From Dipylidium caninum (lineage: Eukaryota > Platyhelminthes > Cestoda > Cyclophyllidea > Dipylidiidae), in NCBI GenBank assembly GCA_017562135.1, contig QEYB01001179.1, positions 159,001-223,000 on the forward strand: a stretch of 64,000 nucleotides of DNA, given 5' to 3'. Positions within the stretch are counted from its first letter, which is position 1. Each line of letters starts with the position of its first letter. Positions 61,201-64,000 of the stretch are shown piece by piece. The notes under the pieces were generated by a model. The model searched no databases, was not told where the DNA came from, and saw only the letters and a list, made by a program, of their open reading frames with translations. The position numbers were made by a program, and so were the translations under genes.

Positions 61201-63404
61201 TGTCGACGCCTGCGGTCAGAAGCACGAATTCATCAGTAGTGGGTCGGATCTAATGGCGGCGAACGGTGTGGTCCACGTTATCACAGACCCGGCGATTCCC
61301 ACCTCATGTAGGCAATCCTTTCCATCCTCCTCTCACTTTTTTTTCCGCTTAAATACTCTCTTTCCTTCTTCCCCTCACCGACATTGGCCAGCTGGACTGG
61401 CCGTTTGAGTCCCGAATTTTAGGAAAGATATGTTAATTTACGCCTCGACAGATGAAATAGCTTCCTCCAAGCCAGAATCTCACTAATTACAACTGCACCC
61501 AAATAGAGAATTGTGGATTGAGCGAAATTTGGTCACAACCGATAGCGGTGTCACATATTTGTGTCAGGTGGGACGAACCAGAGCAAAGTGTAATTTAAAG
61601 ACAGAAAATCCTAGTTTTTTTTCATATCCATTAGTGTTGACCCTGAAGGACTTTCTCGAACGTCGAGAATGCGCCGAATACCAGAATATCGAAAAATTTA
61701 TGGACGTGCTTCGAGAATGTGACCTCTACATGAACGACGCCGACCAGTACGCCGTGATTGCGCCAGAAAACTCAGCCTTCGACTGTGGGTCCACTAAATG
61801 GAATAGGCGGAAGTGTCTTCGCTCCTTGACGCCCTAAGGCTATCATCCCCTTTTAGGGTGGAAGGGATACCGGCAGTTCAGACAGGAGTACGAGCGCTTC
61901 CAAGTGGACAGAGAGTATCGCTGCGAAGTGGCGCGTTACCACATAGTGAAACACAATGGACACTTGGCGAATATTCCAGACTTTTCCGGACACACTAGTG
62001 GTCATCGCACCAACAATCGTAATAATTACCTGTACGAGACGACCTACATGACTAAGGGGAAGATGGGCTCGACTGTGAGTGGACGAAGAAGCCTGTGGAT
62101 GCGTGCATCCACCGCAGCCCCCCCCCGCCCCCCCAGTGGTGCAATCACTTACCGCAACCGCCTTATGCGCCCTTCGCAGCCCCTCCCCTGAACCCACACT
62201 CAATAATTAGCAAGATTTTTTTTGGCTTTGCTTACGCTTTCTAGCCTGAGATAATTTACTTATTCATTAGTTCACCAACTCATCTCCTTCCATGCATTTA
62301 TCGTTTCATCTATTCATCAGTCCGTCCACTTTGTAGCCTTCTCGTCGCCCATCCCTTGGACTACATATGCATTCATTCATTCATCCACTAATTCAGCCAT
62401 CTCTCGATTCACTCATCTTATTTCCCAGTGGTAGTTCCAACAACTTTTGTCTCACTTTCTCCTTCCCCGCCTTTGGCGCACTTTTATATAGAAGTAATGC
62501 AGAATTCTAATTTTCTGTAGCTCAATTGGCACTACTCTCCAGTAAACAATCTCCAACCCATTCCACTGAAGGGTTCATCTATTTTTAAGACGTCTAGAAT
62601 AAATGTTATTCCAGAGAAGAATATTACCGATATTTTGGAGGAACGCAAGGACCTCTCGTAAGTCCCTCACTTCCATCTTGTTCCTTGTTTCGTTGCCGAT
62701 TGGAAGAGGACCAAGTTTTATTGAATAGAAAAAATCCAAATTTCAATTAACGACATAAAGACTTATGATAGGACTAATAAAAAGAGCATTAGGCTAATAC
62801 AGGCGCATTAATTATCTCATTGATTGGCTGACGGTCAGTCGAAGTAACCAATTGAAATTGAATTTTAATTTCCACCACTGAGAAAGCCCCTCCGTGTGGA
62901 TCATTTATTCCGACCAATAGACGGTTAGGCGGGCTCCGTATTGATTGGCTGAAAGATGTTTTCTCCCATCCGACAGTCATACCCATAACATCACCAAAAT
63001 TGCCGACATGGAGAACAAGGTGTTCAGAAAAAACGCACCAAAGAATTTGTATCTTGTCACAGCTGACAGTGGTTGGATAGACCCCCGTACAGCAAACACG
63101 AGGAAGCCCTTAATCAAGTCCGAATTGGCGCTCTACGAAGCACGCGCCGAACTGGCTGAAAATGTAAGTTCTCCGCGTCAGTCGCGTCGCTCTCAACGCT
63201 GTCATGCTTGTAACTTGTATCTTGATCATTTCAGTTTGCCAAACTCAATCACGTACCTCTCTACCTGTGGGGAGGGGACATTGGCTACTTCGAGAAGAAC
63301 TCCGTCCACCGATTCATGTCCTCGGCGGGGGTTGAACTCATCTTTTGGATGGATGCCCAGGGCACCATGAGGATAGGATACGATAATCTGACCCTAAGTG
63401 AGTG
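58244..63404 (+). CDS. Secreted fasciclin (FAS1) domain protein, TGFBI/periostin-like, 3' end outside
   Basis: Extracellular adhesion/matrix protein of the fasciclin family. Exons: 58244-58356, 59638-59730, 59805-59932, 60164-60287, 60369-60495, 60587-60664, 60750-60971, 61058-61307, 61635-61784, 61857-62074, 62521-62657, 62977-63163, and from 63235 to about 63404. Every join keeps phase, giving about 665 residues so far. The start MMTANLPILLLACLVAVAA is a signal peptide. A Cys-rich segment follows (YRMCASWQLADG, then DYKCCSGFEH), like the Cys-rich module before FAS1 domains in TGFBI. FAS1 repeats show PYTIFVPLPEDG, VSYHVAKGRYYADDLK, CGSGLIHIIRRV and, in a later repeat, ANGVVHVITDPAIP and TLKDFLERRECAEYQ with DQYAVIAPENSAFD. 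The later part is diverged. At its end two donors are possible (63398 or 63405), and the gene probably runs past 64000. Confidence 0.85.
62262..62418. repeat. Imperfect ATTC/TCAT-rich low-complexity stretch
   Basis: Irregular repeats of attcat/tcatc, including attcattcattcat near 62371-62384, within a fasciclin gene intron. Confidence 0.6.
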
Positions 63405-64000
63405 GGTACGTCACTGTCAATCTCCTCGTCGCGCCCCATCCCCATCCCAACACATCACACCGCACTGACTGGACTTTTGGAGTAACGCGAATTGGGGGCA
63501 ATCACAGCAACTTATTCAAAGGCTGCGTTAATTGATAGACACAGAGACGTGTTTGTGGGGCAACGGTGCCTGGAGAAGTGGCACGAGTTCAAAAGCGCTG
63601 CTCTCGAGTTCTTCCGTCTGTCTGTGCACGCGTCGGGTTATCGTAAAAGTGAAAGAAAAGTGGGTAGTGATTGTTCTTGTCTTCCGATTGTACTCATTGG
63701 GCAGAAGACAGTCCTCGTGTTGTTCCGTCCACTCTCCATAGAATACTCATCTTCCACATTCAGTGAGAACCCACGACTCCACAGCCCTTTCTCCCAGCGA
63801 TATCTCAGTCTTCCACTGTCATCGGCAAAGCTTCCCCCCTCCCCCCCACCCCCTACCCTCTGACACTTGAGAGTACTCCACCAGCCAACGCCACCACCAA
63901 CCTTCACACCGACAACGACACCGACACCGACACCAACGAGAAGGAGGAGGAGGAGAAGTAGAAGGAGAAGGAGAAGAACACCCGGGGAGACTGTGTAGTA
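63405..64000. other. End of window, probable intron of the fasciclin gene
   Basis: No exon could be fitted to the phase left at about 63404. Open frames at 63492-63863 on the + strand and 63907-63638 on the - strand overlap and lack support. Confidence 0.35.
63911..63978. repeat. Triplet-rich tract (GACACC then GGAGAA types)
   Basis: Repeats of gacacc/gacacca pass into gaggag/gagaag purine-rich repeats near the end of the window. Confidence 0.7.

Noticed and set aside
1..64000. CRISPR array, prophage, bacterial operons or rRNA genes
   Set aside because: No regularly spaced repeats and no bacterial gene organisation; the genes are spliced and animal-like.

Overview
This window looks like nuclear DNA of a parasitic flatworm, most likely a tapeworm (cestode). 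The evidence is intron-rich eukaryotic genes with clear GT...AG junctions, many introns only 33-41 bases long, and proteins that align to animal families with flatworm-like divergence. I ran no database search. Identities rest on residue patterns I recognise, and each exon join was checked for reading phase by hand. Genes given as one span contain introns; key exon coordinates are in the text.

Layout. About 1-16.4 kb, + strand: a long gene whose core (8815-15942) encodes a RhoGAP protein resembling ARHGAP21/23. Several Ser/Thr-rich exon-like segments upstream (1010-6208) may be its 5' part. 16.9-17.2 kb, - strand: a complete 63-residue SERF (small EDRK-rich factor) gene, tail to tail with the RhoGAP. 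18.7-22.7 kb, + strand: a complete ubiquitin-activating enzyme E1 (UBA1, 1062 codons in 14 exons), head to head with SERF. 22.7-28.0 kb: no supported gene.

28.0-53.9 kb, nearly all - strand: a USP48-type deubiquitinase (28012-36542), unresolved exons (36.5-43.7 kb), an AVL9-type DENN-family trafficking protein (43696-48123), an F-box/LRR-like exon (50063-50932) and the ribosome biogenesis factor LTV1 (52138 to about 53868). 54.5-55.1 kb: a decayed mariner transposase relic. 57.2-57.3 kb: two adjacent 7-base minisatellites. 58.2 kb to beyond the window end, + strand: a secreted fasciclin (FAS1) domain protein resembling TGFBI/periostin.

Functionally this is a housekeeping neighbourhood: ubiquitin activation and removal (UBA1, USP48), 40S subunit assembly (LTV1), late secretory traffic (AVL9), Rho GTPase control, and a secreted matrix/adhesion protein. 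I see no operon-like pathway linking them. I found no convincing novel system. The points most worth a second look are two single-base frameshifts in otherwise conserved genes (RhoGAP and USP48), a short-intron first exon of UBA1 whose start codon directly abuts an AG (possible spliced-leader acceptor), a candidate 21-codon cassette exon in AVL9, and the paired heptamer arrays.
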